Source of the DNA: Halalkalicoccus sp. CGA53
Lineage (GTDB): Archaea > Halobacteriota > Halobacteria > Halobacteriales > Halalkalicoccaceae
Length of the DNA stretch: 64,000 nucleotides
Assembly (NCBI RefSeq): GCF_036429475.1
Contig: NZ_CP144125.1
Span: 1,922,001-1,986,000, forward strand
Direction: 5' to 3'
In this document: in pieces, positions 23,386 through 34,160 of the stretch
How positions within the stretch are numbered: the stretch's first letter is position 1
Layout: the number at the start of each line of letters is the position of its first letter
Notes under the pieces: generated by a model
Told to the model about the DNA's origin: nothing
Database searches by the model: none
Seen by the model: only the letters and a program-made list of their open reading frames with translations
Translations under genes and position numbers: made by a program

Positions 23386-24264
23386 ATGACCGATCAGCCG
23401 ACGTCGGTTCTCGACCGGTTCAGACGGCCGGAGTACACGGGCGAGAACCGCTGTCTCCCCTGTACCGTGGTCAACGTCTCGATCGCCCTCGTCCTCGCGA
23501 TCGCGATATCGGTCCTCGCCCCGCCGGTCGGCGCAGTAGTGCTCGTCGGCTCGCTCGTCGCGATCTACCTCCGAGGCTATCTGGTGCCCGGAACGCCGAG
23601 GCTCACCGAACGCTACCTCCCCGATCGGGTGCTCGCCCGCTTCGAAAAGGCGCCGAACCCGATCGAGGAACGACGCACCGAGACCGGAGCCGTCGAGGAG
23701 ACGATCGACCGGATCGAAGCACGCCGCGAGAACGCCGTCGATCCCGAAAGCTTCCTCCTCGAGGTCGGCGCCGTCGAACCATGCGAGCACGAGGACGACC
23801 TCTGTCTCACGGATCGATTCCGCGACCGCCTGGACGAGGACGAACCGGCGAACCCGTTCGATCCCGGTCGTCTGGCGACCGTCTTCGACACCGAACCGGC
23901 GGCGATCGAGATGCTGGACCGGCCGTACCCGGCGATCAAGATCGACCGCAGGGTACGGAAGTGGCCCTCGGAGGCGGCGCTTCTGGGTGATCTCGCCGCC
24001 GACGGCGCGCTCAGAGGACTGTCCGACCGCTGGGTGGGCGTCCCCCTCGAACAGCGCCTCGGCATCCTCTCCTCGCTCCGCTCGTTCCGGGACAGCTGTC
24101 CCCGGTGTGGTGGTCCGATCGTCGTGAGCGACGGCACCGTCGAGTCCTGCTGTCGCTCCTACGAGGTGATCACGTTCGGCTGTGCCGAGTGTGAGGAGCC
24201 GCTGCTGGAGTTCAGCCCGGACGAACTCGGACTCGGCGAGAACCGGACCGGCATCACCCCCTGA
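23386..24264 (+). CDS. Membrane-anchored protein with C-terminal zinc ribbon
   Basis: The 292-residue protein has a CLPC pair (Cys23, Cys26), a double hydrophobic segment (about 29-66), an acidic central part (about 75-235) and a C-terminal zinc ribbon with CPRCGG, a CC pair and CAEC. Similar proteins occur in haloarchaea without an assigned role. The cysteine clusters on both sides of the membrane anchor suggest metal binding at the N-terminus and in the C-terminal domain. The stop codon is followed after one base by the left arm of palindrome B. Confidence 0.72.
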   Translation: MTDQPTSVLDRFRRPEYTGENRCLPCTVVNVSIALVLAIAISVLAPPVGAVVLVGSLVAIYLRGYLVPGTPRLTERYLPDRVLARFEKAPNPIEERRTETGAVEETIDRIEARRENAVDPESFLLEVGAVEPCEHEDDLCLTDRFRDRLDEDEPANPFDPGRLATVFDTEPAAIEMLDRPYPAIKIDRRVRKWPSEAALLGDLAADGALRGLSDRWVGVPLEQRLGILSSLRSFRDSCPRCGGPIVVSDGTVESCCRSYEVITFGCAECEEPLLEFSPDELGLGENRTGITP

Positions 24265-24265
24265 G

Positions 24266-24343
24266 ACGGACCGCTGTACCTGTGTACCGTTCGGACCGAG
24301 AGGCGGGTACCGGCCTGAGCGGGACGGACGGACAGCAGTCCGT
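24266..24343. repeat. Palindromic element B
   Basis: The outer arms ACGGACCGCTGT (24266-24277) and ACAGCAGTCCGT (24332-24343) pair with one mismatch over 12 bp. The interior holds GAGAGGCGGGTACCGG, which recurs nearly unchanged in element C at the same relative place (GAGAGGCTGGTACCGG), and the two elements align along most of their length. B fills almost the whole gap between two convergent genes, starting 1 bp after a stop codon and ending 5 bp before the other gene's stop, so it could act as a bidirectional terminator. Confidence 0.85.
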
Positions 24344-24348
24344 ATAAC

Positions 24349-24891
24349 TCACTCGGGGACGAGCCGAACCGTCGTCTCGTCGTAGAGTCCCTTCCCCTCG
24401 GCGTCCGGAACGTTGAGAGCCGCCCCGATCGTGTACGTCCCCGGCCCGGCGCGCTCCCACTCCGTCTCCGAGACGCGAAAGAGCCCCTGCCAGCGCTTCG
24501 AGAAGCGTTTGTGCTCGCCGCGGTCGAAGCGGAACGCGCCGTTCGTCTCCGGTGGCCGGTGGACGGGGACGTGCGAGGCTTCGGGGTGGTCGTCGACCGT
24601 CCACGTCCAGAGGTGTGGGGAGTCGGTCCGGATCGAGACGGGGACCGGAAGCGCGTTCTTCATCGTGACGCGAAACGGCACCGCGGTCCCGACCGGGTAC
24701 TCCTCCCTCGGCGTCGTGATCCGTACCGAGATCGCCCAGTTCCGCAGCCTGCGGGGGAGCAGGAGCCGGCTGAGCAGCGACGCGTTCACCCACCGGAACG
24801 CCTGCGGTCGCTCTCGACGCTCGTGCTCGTTCGGAGAGAAGGCGTCCTCGTCGTCGCGGTGGAGGGCCTCGGACTCGTAGATCCGACGCAT
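24349..24891 (-). CDS. Conserved haloarchaeal protein, likely beta-sandwich domain
   Basis: The 180 residues begin with a polar stretch (about 1-30) and a basic hydrophobic segment (LLSRLLLPRRLRN), then an Ig-like beta-rich domain (about 55-178) with FRVTMKNALPVPVSIRT, HLWTWTVD and a GPGTYTIGAAL strand. The pattern resembles BsuPI-type proteinase-inhibitor folds, but that link is only inference. There is no signal peptide. It lies downstream of the oligopeptide transporter genes on the same strand (47 bp gap), so it could be the last gene of that operon. Confidence 0.65.
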   Translation of the reverse strand: MRRIYESEALHRDDEDAFSPNEHERRERPQAFRWVNASLLSRLLLPRRLRNWAISVRITTPREEYPVGTAVPFRVTMKNALPVPVSIRTDSPHLWTWTVDDHPEASHVPVHRPPETNGAFRFDRGEHKRFSKRWQGLFRVSETEWERAGPGTYTIGAALNVPDAEGKGLYDETTVRLVPE

Positions 24892-24938
24892 CGAGAGGAG
24901 GGAGGGGCGGGCCGAACTAAAGGGTTCTGTGCCGTGGC

Positions 24939-26285
<1,347 letters not shown>

Positions 26286-27353
26286 CTAGTTCCCCTCCGC
26301 CTGCGGCGTCTGTGGGCCCTCCGGCCCGTCCACCACGTCTATCTCGTAGGTGAGCCCCTCGCTGAGCGCGCCGGTGTACTCGAGACACGCCGCGGAGTGT
26401 TCGACCGATGGGCCGGCCGGCTCGCCGGTCTCCGGGTCGAGCAGCGGCGGCTCCTCCAGCGTGCAGGCCTCCTCTGCGAACGGACACCTTGGGTGGAAGC
26501 TACAGCCGGGGGGGAGTTCGACGAGGTCGGGCATCGTGCCGGGGATCGTCTGGAGGCGCTCTCTCGTGTCGCCCACCCTCGGGATCGACCCCATCAGCCC
26601 GACCGTGTAGGGGTGTTTCGGGTCGTAGTAGAGCTCCTCGACCGGCGCCTTCTCGACGGGTTTGCCGGCGTACATCACCATCACGCGGTCACAGACCTGC
26701 GCGATCACGCCCAGATCGTGGGTGATCAGCTGCACGGCGGTGTCGAACTCGTCGGCGAGTTCCTCGATCAGGTCGAGGATCTTCGCCTCGATCGTGACGT
26801 CGAGCGCCGTCGTCGGCTCGTCACAGATCAGGAGATCCGGATCGCACGAGAGCGCCATCGCGATCACCGCCCGCTGTTGCATCCCGCCGGAGAACTCGTG
26901 GGGGTAATCCGAGTAGCGGGCCTCGGCCTCGGGGATGCCGACGGTGTCGAGCAGGCCGATCGTCCGCTCTCTGGCCTCCTCGTCGCCGTAGCCGAGGTGG
27001 TGTCGGATCGCCTCGGCGATCTGTTCGCCGACGGTGTAGACCGGGTTCAGCGCGGTCTGTGCGTCCTGGAACACCATCGCCATCTCGTTGCCACGGATCG
27101 AGCGGACCTCCGCCTCGGTCATCTCGAGGACGTCCCGCCCCTTGAACCGGATCTCGCCCTCGACGATCCGGCCGGGGCTGTCGATCAGCCGCATCAACGA
27201 GAGCGCGGTGACGCTCTTTCCGGCGCCGGACTCGCCGACGACGCCGAACTTCTCGCCGCGCTCGATACGGTAGCTGAGGTCGTCGGCGGCGGTGACCACC
27301 CCGTCTTCGGTGTAGAACTCGACGGTGAGGTCCTCGACTTCGAGCAGCGCCAT
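26286..27353 (-). CDS. dppD: Oligopeptide ABC transporter ATP-binding protein (DppD/OppD type)
   Basis: The 355 residues contain Walker A GESGAGKSV (about 38-46), Q-loop MVFQDAQTAL, signature FSGGMQQRAVIAMAL, Walker B LLICDEPTTAL, the H-loop ITHDLGVI and a C-terminal oligo-HPY segment GCSFHPRCPF. It forms the ATPase pair with DppF at the inner face of the permeases. The start overlaps the DppC stop by 1 nt and the stop abuts the DppF start, so the genes are tightly coupled. Confidence 0.94.
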   Translation of the reverse strand: MALLEVEDLTVEFYTEDGVVTAADDLSYRIERGEKFGVVGESGAGKSVTALSLMRLIDSPGRIVEGEIRFKGRDVLEMTEAEVRSIRGNEMAMVFQDAQTALNPVYTVGEQIAEAIRHHLGYGDEEARERTIGLLDTVGIPEAEARYSDYPHEFSGGMQQRAVIAMALSCDPDLLICDEPTTALDVTIEAKILDLIEELADEFDTAVQLITHDLGVIAQVCDRVMVMYAGKPVEKAPVEELYYDPKHPYTVGLMGSIPRVGDTRERLQTIPGTMPDLVELPPGCSFHPRCPFAEEACTLEEPPLLDPETGEPAGPSVEHSAACLEYTGALSEGLTYEIDVVDGPEGPQTPQAEGN

Positions 27354-28402
27354 CAGGCACCACCGCCCTGCTTGCCGACGCCGGTCTCCTGTGCGTCGAG
27401 CGCGTCGTTGACGCCGTCACCGATCAGGTTCATCGCCATCACGAACAGGAAGATCGCCATGCCCGGGAACACCGTCGCCCACCACGGGATCCGGCCCTCG
27501 GGGCCCTGGATCAGCGTCTCGCGGGTTGCGTCGAGCATCGTCCCCCACTCGGCGGTGCCCGGCGGCATGCCGAGACCGAGGAAGCCGAGCGCCGCGACGC
27601 CGATGACGGTCGTGCCGATGCCGAGGGTGGCGAGCACCAGGAGCGGCGGCATCGCGTTCGGGATGATGTGTCTGAAGATCACCGACCGGTCCCGCGCGCC
27701 GAGGGCCTTCGCCGCCATCACGTACTCGTTCTCCTTGATCGAGAGCACCTCCCCTCGGACGAGACGGCCGTAGCCGGCCCAGCCGAACAGCGTGAACGCG
27801 AGCACGAGCTGCCAGTAGCCCCCGCCGAGCACCGCGACGATGATCAGCGCGAGGATCAGCCCCGGGAACGCGAAGATGGTGTCGACGATCCGCATCATGA
27901 TCTCGTCGACCCAGCCGCCGTAGTAGCCCGAGACGGCGCCGTAGACCGCGCCGACGGTCGCGTTGATCGCGATCACGATGAAGCCGATCGAGATGCTGAA
28001 GCGGCCGCCGTAGAGCACCCGCGAGAACAGGTCCCGACCCGAGTTGTCGGTGCCCATCGGGTAGTCCGTAGAGGGCGGGTCGTAGATGCCCGCCGACGGG
28101 TCCGTCCCCAGGTAGAGGATCGTCGTCGGGTCGTGCGGGGCGAGCGAGAACGGCTGGATCGGGACGCCGCCGACGACGATCGGGCGCGCGAAGAACGCCG
28201 CCAGCGACATGAGCACCACGACCGCCACCCCGAGCAGCGCCGACCGGTTCCGTCTGAACCGGCGGAACCCGCGTCGCCACCTGCTCTCGGTTCTCGTCTC
28301 CGATTCCCCCGTCCAGTCCGAAAGCGGATCGCGTCGCTCGACGCGTTCGGCGTCGAAGCCCCTGATCCGGATTCGGCCTCGTTCTGTCGACATTAGTGAC
28401 AC
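27353..28402 (-). CDS. dppC: Oligopeptide ABC transporter permease (DppC type)
   Basis: The 349-residue permease has an N-terminal cytosolic arm with a basic patch, a first helix (about 54-73), an extracytoplasmic segment with YPMGTDNSGRDLFSR (DppC signature) and five more helices. The cytoplasmic EAA loop is around VRGEVLSIKENEYVMAAKALGARD. It pairs with DppB to form the channel. A start overlapping the DppD coupling pattern and the usual 300-350 residue length support the call. Confidence 0.94.
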   Translation of the reverse strand: MSLMSTERGRIRIRGFDAERVERRDPLSDWTGESETRTESRWRRGFRRFRRNRSALLGVAVVVLMSLAAFFARPIVVGGVPIQPFSLAPHDPTTILYLGTDPSAGIYDPPSTDYPMGTDNSGRDLFSRVLYGGRFSISIGFIVIAINATVGAVYGAVSGYYGGWVDEIMMRIVDTIFAFPGLILALIIVAVLGGGYWQLVLAFTLFGWAGYGRLVRGEVLSIKENEYVMAAKALGARDRSVIFRHIIPNAMPPLLVLATLGIGTTVIGVAALGFLGLGMPPGTAEWGTMLDATRETLIQGPEGRIPWWATVFPGMAIFLFVMAMNLIGDGVNDALDAQETGVGKQGGGA

Positions 28403-29359
28403 CTAGTCATATCGAATCCGCGGATCGAGCACCGCGTACAGTATGTCCGCCAGCAGGTTCGCGAGGATGATGAACACACCGGTAAACAGCGTGATCGCCA
28501 TGATCATGTTCACCTCGCGGCCGTTGATCGCGTTGATGAACTCCCGACCGAGCCCCGGCCAGTTGAACACCACCTCGACGACGACCGACCCCGAGACGAT
28601 GGAGGCGGTCAGCGCCGCCGCGAGCGTCACCACCGAGATCAGCGAGTTCCGGAGCACGTGTTTGAGTATCACCTGCCGCTCGGGCAGTCCCTTCGCCCGC
28701 GCGGCCGTGACGTAATCCTTGTTCATCTCCTCGCCCATCGATGTCCGCATCACCCGCATGATCCCCGCCGCCGCGGCAGTCCCGATCGTCAGCCCCGGTA
28801 GTATCAGGTACCAGAGCATGTTCGGGTGGTAAAGCGGCAGCCGCGAGGGCGCGAGCACCGGCCAGAGGCCGAGCCAGAGCGACCCGATCAGGATCAGCAT
28901 CAGCCCGAGCCAGAAGTTCGGGATCGAGATGCCCGACAGCGCGAGAAACCGGCTGACGTCGTCGCCGAGTTCGTCCTTGTGCACGGCCGCGTAGATCCCG
29001 GCCGGGATCGCGATGGCGAGGCCGAACGCCCAGCCGAAGACCCCGAGCGCGATCGTCGCCGGCAGCCGCGCGAGGACGATGCCCGAGACGTCGCGGTTGG
29101 TGCTGATGACCTCGCCGAAGTCACCGGTCAGTACGTTCGCCATCCACGTGAGATACTGCTCCCAGACCGGCCCGTCGAGCCCGTAGCGAGCCCGGAGCTG
29201 TGCCTCCTCGTTGGGGCCGACGTCGGGGTTCAACGCGACCATCTGACTGATCGGGTCCCCCGGGGTCAGATGCACGAGACCGAACGTGATCAGCGAGACG
29301 CCGAACAGGATCGGGATGATCGACAGGATTCGATTCAGTATGAAACGTCGTAAGCTCAT
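28403..29359 (-). CDS. dppB: Oligopeptide ABC transporter permease (DppB type)
   Basis: The 318 residues start with a classic DppB N-terminus (FILNRILSIIPILFGVSLITF), followed by LTPGDPISQM and six helices. The EAA loop region is MNKDYVTAARAKGLPERQVILKH. It forms the membrane channel with DppC. The C-terminus ends in DPRIRYD, as in most family members. The gene follows the substrate-binding protein gene after 69 bp on the same strand. Confidence 0.94.
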   Translation of the reverse strand: MSLRRFILNRILSIIPILFGVSLITFGLVHLTPGDPISQMVALNPDVGPNEEAQLRARYGLDGPVWEQYLTWMANVLTGDFGEVISTNRDVSGIVLARLPATIALGVFGWAFGLAIAIPAGIYAAVHKDELGDDVSRFLALSGISIPNFWLGLMLILIGSLWLGLWPVLAPSRLPLYHPNMLWYLILPGLTIGTAAAAGIMRVMRTSMGEEMNKDYVTAARAKGLPERQVILKHVLRNSLISVVTLAAALTASIVSGSVVVEVVFNWPGLGREFINAINGREVNMIMAITLFTGVFIILANLLADILYAVLDPRIRYD

Positions 29360-29428
29360 GATCGTTCGATGAAAATCCGTGCTCGCTACGGACGCAAATC
29401 GTTTCGGGTTGCGAGCGGGCCGGGCCGA

Positions 29429-31438
29429 CTACTCGTCGTCTTCGTCGTCCTGGTCGTCCAGCCAGATGACCTGCTCCTCCTGGGGAGCGTGTAGCGCGAA
29501 GCTGTACATGCTCTCCGGGAACGGGTGGGTGCTGAAGTTCTGGACGCGGTTGTGCATGATCGCGTCCGTGAGTCCGAAGTGCGTGATCGAGCTGTACCGG
29601 CGCTCGGCGAGCAGGTCCCAGATCTCGTCGTAGCGCTCCCCGCGAAGCTCCTGGTCGTCGACGACGTCGACGTCGAAGCGGGCGGCGTCGACCATCTCGT
29701 CGAACTCCTCGTCGCTGATGCCGGTCAGGTTACAGCACTGGCCGATGTTGGCGGTGTTGTGCAGCGCGTCACAGAAGCTCTCGGGGTTGAACGTCCCGGA
29801 GAGGCCGATACACGGGATGATCTCCTCCTGGGGGTACTCGGGGTCGAGCACCCGCGCGATGTAGGAGTTCCACTCGTAGGTCTCGACGCTCGTCTCGAAG
29901 TAGCCCGACTCCTCCATCGACGCGGCGATCAGCTCGACGAGCTGGACGCGGTCGTCGTTGTCGGCGTTGGTCTCGAGCTGGACCTCGAGCGGGAACTCGA
30001 CGCCGTCGTTCTCGACCTCCTCGATCAGTTCGGCCGCTCGCTCGGGGTCGAACTCGTTCTGCGGCCGGATCCGCTCTTCGAGCGCCTCGGCGTCGGCCGT
30101 CCCGCTCTCCTCGGCGAGCTCGGGGATGTCCGTCCAGGCGGGCCGGCCCCAGCCGTTCAGGACGTTGTCGACGATCTGCTGTCGGGGGACGAGGTGGTTG
30201 ACCGCCTGGCGCAGGCGCTCGTCGTCCCACGGCTCGATGTTGACCGGGTACTGGATGTAGGTGTAGCCGCCGGTCTCCGTCGTCTCGACGACGAAATCCT
30301 CGGCAGCGTCGAAGTCGTCGAGCGTCGCGGTCGCCAGCCCCGAGGTGACGTCGATCTCGTCGTTCTGGAGCGCGCCCGCGCGGGTCGCGTCGTCGGGAAC
30401 GATCTCGAGTTCGATCTCGTCGATCACGGGGCCGTCGGGGAACTCGTCGCCTCCCTCGAACCAGTCGAGCGAGTCGACGCCCATCTCCTCGAGCCAGTAG
30501 CCGTCGAACTTCTCGTACTCGGCGTACTGCTCGTCCTCAAACTCGACGAGCTCGTAGGGGCCGGTCCCGATCGGGGTGTTGCCCTGTCGAGGGTCGACCT
30601 CGCCGCCGGGGAGCTCGGCCTGCTCCAGCGAGTGAATGTAGAAGCCGGGGAGCTGGCCCTCGCCCTCCGCGTCGGGAACCTGCGCGTAGATCGAGACGGT
30701 GTACTCGTCCTCTTCCTCGACGTAGAGCACGGAGTCGAACGTCTGGGCGGAGACGTCGGAGTTCTCGTAGCGGGCGGCGGTCGCCACGACGTGCTCTGCG
30801 GTGAGCTCCTCGCCGTTGTGGAACTCGACGCCCTCTCTGAGCTCGTAGCGGTACTGCATCCCGAAGACGCCGTCGGCGACCGCGTCGGCGGCCTCCTCGG
30901 TCGTGAGGATGCGAACCTCGTCGTCCTCGAGCGGGTTGTCCTCGGGGTGCTGGACGATCACCTGCGCGTCGGTGTCGAGGATGCCCTCCTCGTCGGCGCC
31001 GACGGAGATCATGTACTCCTCGTAGGCCGTCCGGTCGATGTCGTTCGTCTCGACCAGCTCGTAGCTCTCGGCGAGCCACGGGTAGTAGTTGCCCTGCGTG
31101 TCCGAGGTCACGAGCCCCTCGAAGACGAAGAACTGTGCCGAGGAGGAGGTCGTGTCGGTGCTGTACGGTGGGTCAAAGGAGTCGATGTTCGCGCCCTCCG
31201 CGATCCGGAGCGTGCCGCCTTCCTGGATCCCACTGAGGTCCGCTGGCTCGTCGTCATCGTCGTCGTCGCCGTCGGTGTCGACGTCGTCGCCGGCGTCGTC
31301 GCCGGCGTCGTCGCCGGGATCGTCGTCGCCGTTGCCACCGATACAGCCGGTGACTCCGACTACCCCGGCGGCACCCATCCCCTGGAGGAGGCGTCGCCGA
31401 TTGATACGTCGAGCGGGAGTGTTGTCATCTTCCGCCAT
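29429..31438 (-). CDS. dppA: Oligopeptide ABC transporter substrate-binding lipoprotein
   Basis: The 669-residue family 5 solute-binding protein starts with a Tat-type motif (RRINRRRLLQG) and a lipobox ending at Cys32 (VTGC), so it is probably exported folded and lipid-anchored. An Asp-rich linker (about 37-62) precedes the binding domain with GGTLRIAEG, GVEFHNGEELTAEHVVATA and YIQYPVNIEPWDDERLRQAVNH. It is longer than bacterial DppA (about 535) owing to acidic insertions. It captures peptides or other solutes for the DppBCDF proteins encoded downstream. Confidence 0.93.
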   Translation of the reverse strand: MAEDDNTPARRINRRRLLQGMGAAGVVGVTGCIGGNGDDDPGDDAGDDAGDDVDTDGDDDDDDEPADLSGIQEGGTLRIAEGANIDSFDPPYSTDTTSSSAQFFVFEGLVTSDTQGNYYPWLAESYELVETNDIDRTAYEEYMISVGADEEGILDTDAQVIVQHPEDNPLEDDEVRILTTEEAADAVADGVFGMQYRYELREGVEFHNGEELTAEHVVATAARYENSDVSAQTFDSVLYVEEEDEYTVSIYAQVPDAEGEGQLPGFYIHSLEQAELPGGEVDPRQGNTPIGTGPYELVEFEDEQYAEYEKFDGYWLEEMGVDSLDWFEGGDEFPDGPVIDEIELEIVPDDATRAGALQNDEIDVTSGLATATLDDFDAAEDFVVETTETGGYTYIQYPVNIEPWDDERLRQAVNHLVPRQQIVDNVLNGWGRPAWTDIPELAEESGTADAEALEERIRPQNEFDPERAAELIEEVENDGVEFPLEVQLETNADNDDRVQLVELIAASMEESGYFETSVETYEWNSYIARVLDPEYPQEEIIPCIGLSGTFNPESFCDALHNTANIGQCCNLTGISDEEFDEMVDAARFDVDVVDDQELRGERYDEIWDLLAERRYSSITHFGLTDAIMHNRVQNFSTHPFPESMYSFALHAPQEEQVIWLDDQDDEDDE

Positions 31439-31458
31439 GCTAAATTTGTCTAAACCCC

Positions 31459-31470
31459 AAAGGTATATGT
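31459..31470 (-). promoter_or_regulatory. TATA box of the oligopeptide transporter operon
   Basis: On the minus strand CACATATACCTT lies 21-32 nt before the ATG of the substrate-binding protein, consistent with leaderless transcription of the whole transporter operon. Confidence 0.65.
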
Positions 31471-31520
31471 GTGTCGATTTTCCTCAACACGTATTGTCAC
31501 AGTCACAAAGAACGAATTTC

Positions 31521-31553
31521 AGAAAACGGTTGTACACTATCTACCGGTTTTCT
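31521..31553. promoter_or_regulatory. Inverted repeat upstream of the transporter promoter
   Basis: AGAAAACGGT (31521-31530) and ACCGGTTTTCT (around 31543-31553) form an imperfect inverted repeat around an AT-rich centre. It lies about 50 bp upstream of the transporter TATA box and 163 bp past the hpt stop, so it may be an operator or an hpt terminator. Confidence 0.35.
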
Positions 31554-31715
31554 TCTACGAACCCGGACCCTCACGGATTATCAGGCGGAACAAACGGTAT
31601 GGTACTGGATGTCAGTGCGTGGACGGAACGTGCTCCATAAACCTACACTAAATCTGATGTTTCCTCCAACCTCGTCACTCGAACCGACCCGCTCTGGACG
31701 CGGTCGTGTCGCAAC

Positions 31716-32273
31716 TCACTCGTCGACGACGACGACCACGCCGTCGCGAACGTCGACCGTGATGAGCGTCTTCACCGACCGACCCGACTCCCGGAGTTTC
31801 TCGCCGCCATCGACCTTCTCAATCACGGCGACGACGTCGACGACCTCCGCCCCGATGTCGGTGAGCGCGTCGGTGATCGCACGGAGGGTCCCTCCCGTGC
31901 TGAGCACGTCGTCGAGTACGAGCACGCGGTCGCCGGCCTCCACGTCGTTGATGTACATCTGGTTCTCGTCGTAGCCGGTCTCCTGGAAGAGCGCGACCTC
32001 GCCCTCGAGCCCGTACTGGCGCTTTCTGATCACGACCAGCGGGATGTCGGTCATCAGTGAGACCGCCGTCGAGATGTGGATGCCCATCGCCGCGGGGGTG
32101 ACGATCTTGTCGACGTCCTCCAGCCTCGCCTCGCGGATGATCTTGATCACGATCTCTCGCATCAGCGAGGGTTCGAGCATCGGCACGCCGTCGCTGATCG
32201 GGTGGACGAAGTACTGGTAGCCCTCTTTCTCGATGATCGGCGCCTCCTCAAGCGATCGGGCGAGCTTATCCAT
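31716..32273 (-). CDS. hpt: Hypoxanthine/guanine phosphoribosyltransferase
   Basis: The 185-residue type I phosphoribosyltransferase has the PRPP motif [15 protein letters not shown] (about 111-125) and the archaeal HGPRTase N-terminus ([31 protein letters not shown]). [11 protein letters not shown] supplies the cis-peptide loop region. It salvages hypoxanthine and guanine with PRPP. It has its own TATA-like stretch (TAAAAG read as CTTTTA on the minus strand, 32297-32302) 24-29 nt before the ATG, in the 39-bp gap after the last antiporter gene. Confidence 0.92.
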   Translation of the reverse strand: MDKLARSLEEAPIIEKEGYQYFVHPISDGVPMLEPSLMREIVIKIIREARLEDVDKIVTPAAMGIHISTAVSLMTDIPLVVIRKRQYGLEGEVALFQETGYDENQMYINDVEAGDRVLVLDDVLSTGGTLRAITDALTDIGAEVVDVVAVIEKVDGGEKLRESGRSVKTLITVDVRDGVVVVVDE

Positions 32274-32312
32274 GCCGTGGGTTCGTGGCCCCCGAGTAAA
32301 AGCTGGCGAAAC

Positions 32313-34160
32313 TCACAGGACGAGCCAGAGGATCACGGTGAGCACGACCGTGATCATGAGTACCGTGGTCCCGATCGACGCCCGCAGCCGAAGCGTCGAG
32401 GGTTTCGTCTCGCTCACCTCGGACCCACCGTCCGGCCGGCGTTCTGCGGCCCCGCCGTCGGTGGGCGTGAGCCCGTCGGTGTCGACGAGCCAGTTCGGAA
32501 GCCGACGCCCGACCCGTCTGACCGCGAGGACGGGATTGTTCCCGATCCAGTAGCAGGTCGTCACGAGCGAGACGGCGAGCGCGTCAACCGCTGCGTAGAG
32601 ATCGGTGACGGCGAGCATCGTCCCCCGACCGAGGGTGTACGTCGCGGGGTTGAGGACGACCTCCACGTCGGGGATGTCGCCGAGTCCCGACAGCGGCTGT
32701 CTGACGAGCGCGAAGCCGACGACCGAGACGACCAGCAGCGTCAGCGCGTCGGTGAGGTGGCCGATGCTGTAGGGGGCGACCTGGCCCTCGCCGATCACCT
32801 CGGGGCCGAACGGGAGCAGGTCGACCAGGCCCTGCCACCAGACGCCAAAGACGATACAGGCGGCGGCGACGGCGAGCATCGCGACGGACTGACCGGGTCT
32901 CGCGTCCGGGACCGAGATCGAGCTCTCGCCGTGGAGGAAGGTGTAGTAGCCGAGCTTGATGAACGAGAGGAACGTGCCGATCGCCCCGATCATCAGCAGC
33001 CAGAACAGCGCGAGGTACTCCGAGGAGCCGTAGTAGTGGGGGTTCGCCGCGTCGAAGACCATCCCTTTGCTGATGAAGCCGTTGAACCCCGGGAGGGCGA
33101 CGATCGAGAACGCCCCGATCGCGTAGGCAGTAGCCGTGATCGGCATCTCGCGCCAGAGCCCGCCGAGCTCGTAGAGGTCGTTCTCGCCGGTCCGGTAGAT
33201 GACGACCCCGATCGCCATGAACAGCAGGCTCTTGTAGAGCACGTTGTTGAAGAGGTGGCCCATCGCACCCGAGACGGCGATCGCCGTCCCGATCCCGATC
33301 CCGGCGACCATGTAGCCCAGCTGGGCCTGGATGTGATAGGAGAGCAGCGCCCGCATGTCGTGCTGGAGCAGCGCGAAGACGACGCCGTAGACCGCCATCA
33401 GCCCGCCCATGTAGGCCAGGAAGAGGTTTCCCTCGGGGAACGCCCTGTAGAGGACGTAGGCGCTGGTCTTGGTGGTGTAGGCCGCGAGGAAAACCGAGGC
33501 GGTGAAATGCGGCCGCGGGTAGGTGTCGGGCAGCCAGGTGTGCAGCCCGATGAACGCGACGTTGACGCCGATGCCGAGGGCGGCGAGCAGTGCCGGGATC
33601 CCGGGGGCGATGCCCGCCGCGCCCTCGCCGTAGGCGAACGCGCCGACGTCGGCGAAGTGCCAGACGACGGCGAACAGCACGAGGCTCCCACCGATCCCGT
33701 GAGCGATCGCGTACCGGTAGCCGGCGCGGACCGCGTCGCCGCCGTAGTGCCAGACGAGGAGGGTGGAGGTGACCGCCATGACCTCCCAGTAGAAGACCAG
33801 CACCAGCCAGTCGCCCGCGAAGGCCGCCCCGAGCGAGGAGGCGACGTATGCGAGCGCGAACGCCGCCATCGTCCTCGACGCCTCGCTGGAGTAGGCGAAG
33901 AGGACGGCGCCCGCGCCCAGGAACCCCATGACGAAGCCCATCATCGCGGTGAACTCGTCGACGAGGTACGGATTGGCCTCGAAGCCGAGGAACGTCGTCC
34001 CGAGGTACGACCCCTCGGGGACGGTGAGCGACAGCGCGGCGACGGCGACGAGCGAGAGCGTCCCGAGGCCGAAGCCGATCGTCCGGGGGAGGACGAGCAC
34101 GAGCAGCGCCGCCGCGAGGACGAGAAACGGCGGGTAGGCGAGCGCGAGCGTCTCGCTCAT
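32313..34160 (-). CDS. mnhD: Mrp antiporter/complex I-like subunit, MnhD type (third copy)
   Basis: The 615-residue proton-conducting membrane subunit has about 14-15 helices and the NuoL/M/N-type core: FYWEVMAVTSTLLVWHYGG (conserved Glu), a long run with KTSAYVLYRAF (conserved Lys), and LFNNVLYKSLLFMAIGVV with HLF. The C-terminal 90 residues carry two more helices and a polar loop. It is the last of three consecutive MnhD-like proteins and overlaps the previous one by 4 nt. Together with the other Mrp subunits it should carry out Na+/H+ exchange. Confidence 0.88.
   Translation of the reverse strand: MSETLALAYPPFLVLAAALLVLVLPRTIGFGLGTLSLVAVAALSLTVPEGSYLGTTFLGFEANPYLVDEFTAMMGFVMGFLGAGAVLFAYSSEASRTMAAFALAYVASSLGAAFAGDWLVLVFYWEVMAVTSTLLVWHYGGDAVRAGYRYAIAHGIGGSLVLFAVVWHFADVGAFAYGEGAAGIAPGIPALLAALGIGVNVAFIGLHTWLPDTYPRPHFTASVFLAAYTTKTSAYVLYRAFPEGNLFLAYMGGLMAVYGVVFALLQHDMRALLSYHIQAQLGYMVAGIGIGTAIAVSGAMGHLFNNVLYKSLLFMAIGVVIYRTGENDLYELGGLWREMPITATAYAIGAFSIVALPGFNGFISKGMVFDAANPHYYGSSEYLALFWLLMIGAIGTFLSFIKLGYYTFLHGESSISVPDARPGQSVAMLAVAAACIVFGVWWQGLVDLLPFGPEVIGEGQVAPYSIGHLTDALTLLVVSVVGFALVRQPLSGLGDIPDVEVVLNPATYTLGRGTMLAVTDLYAAVDALAVSLVTTCYWIGNNPVLAVRRVGRRLPNWLVDTDGLTPTDGGAAERRPDGGSEVSETKPSTLRLRASIGTTVLMITVVLTVILWLVL

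Noticed and set aside
29525-31453. A 642-codon plus-strand frame opposite the substrate-binding protein
   Set aside because: Val/Leu/Asp-rich antisense shadow of a gene with full family motifs, Tat signal and lipobox.
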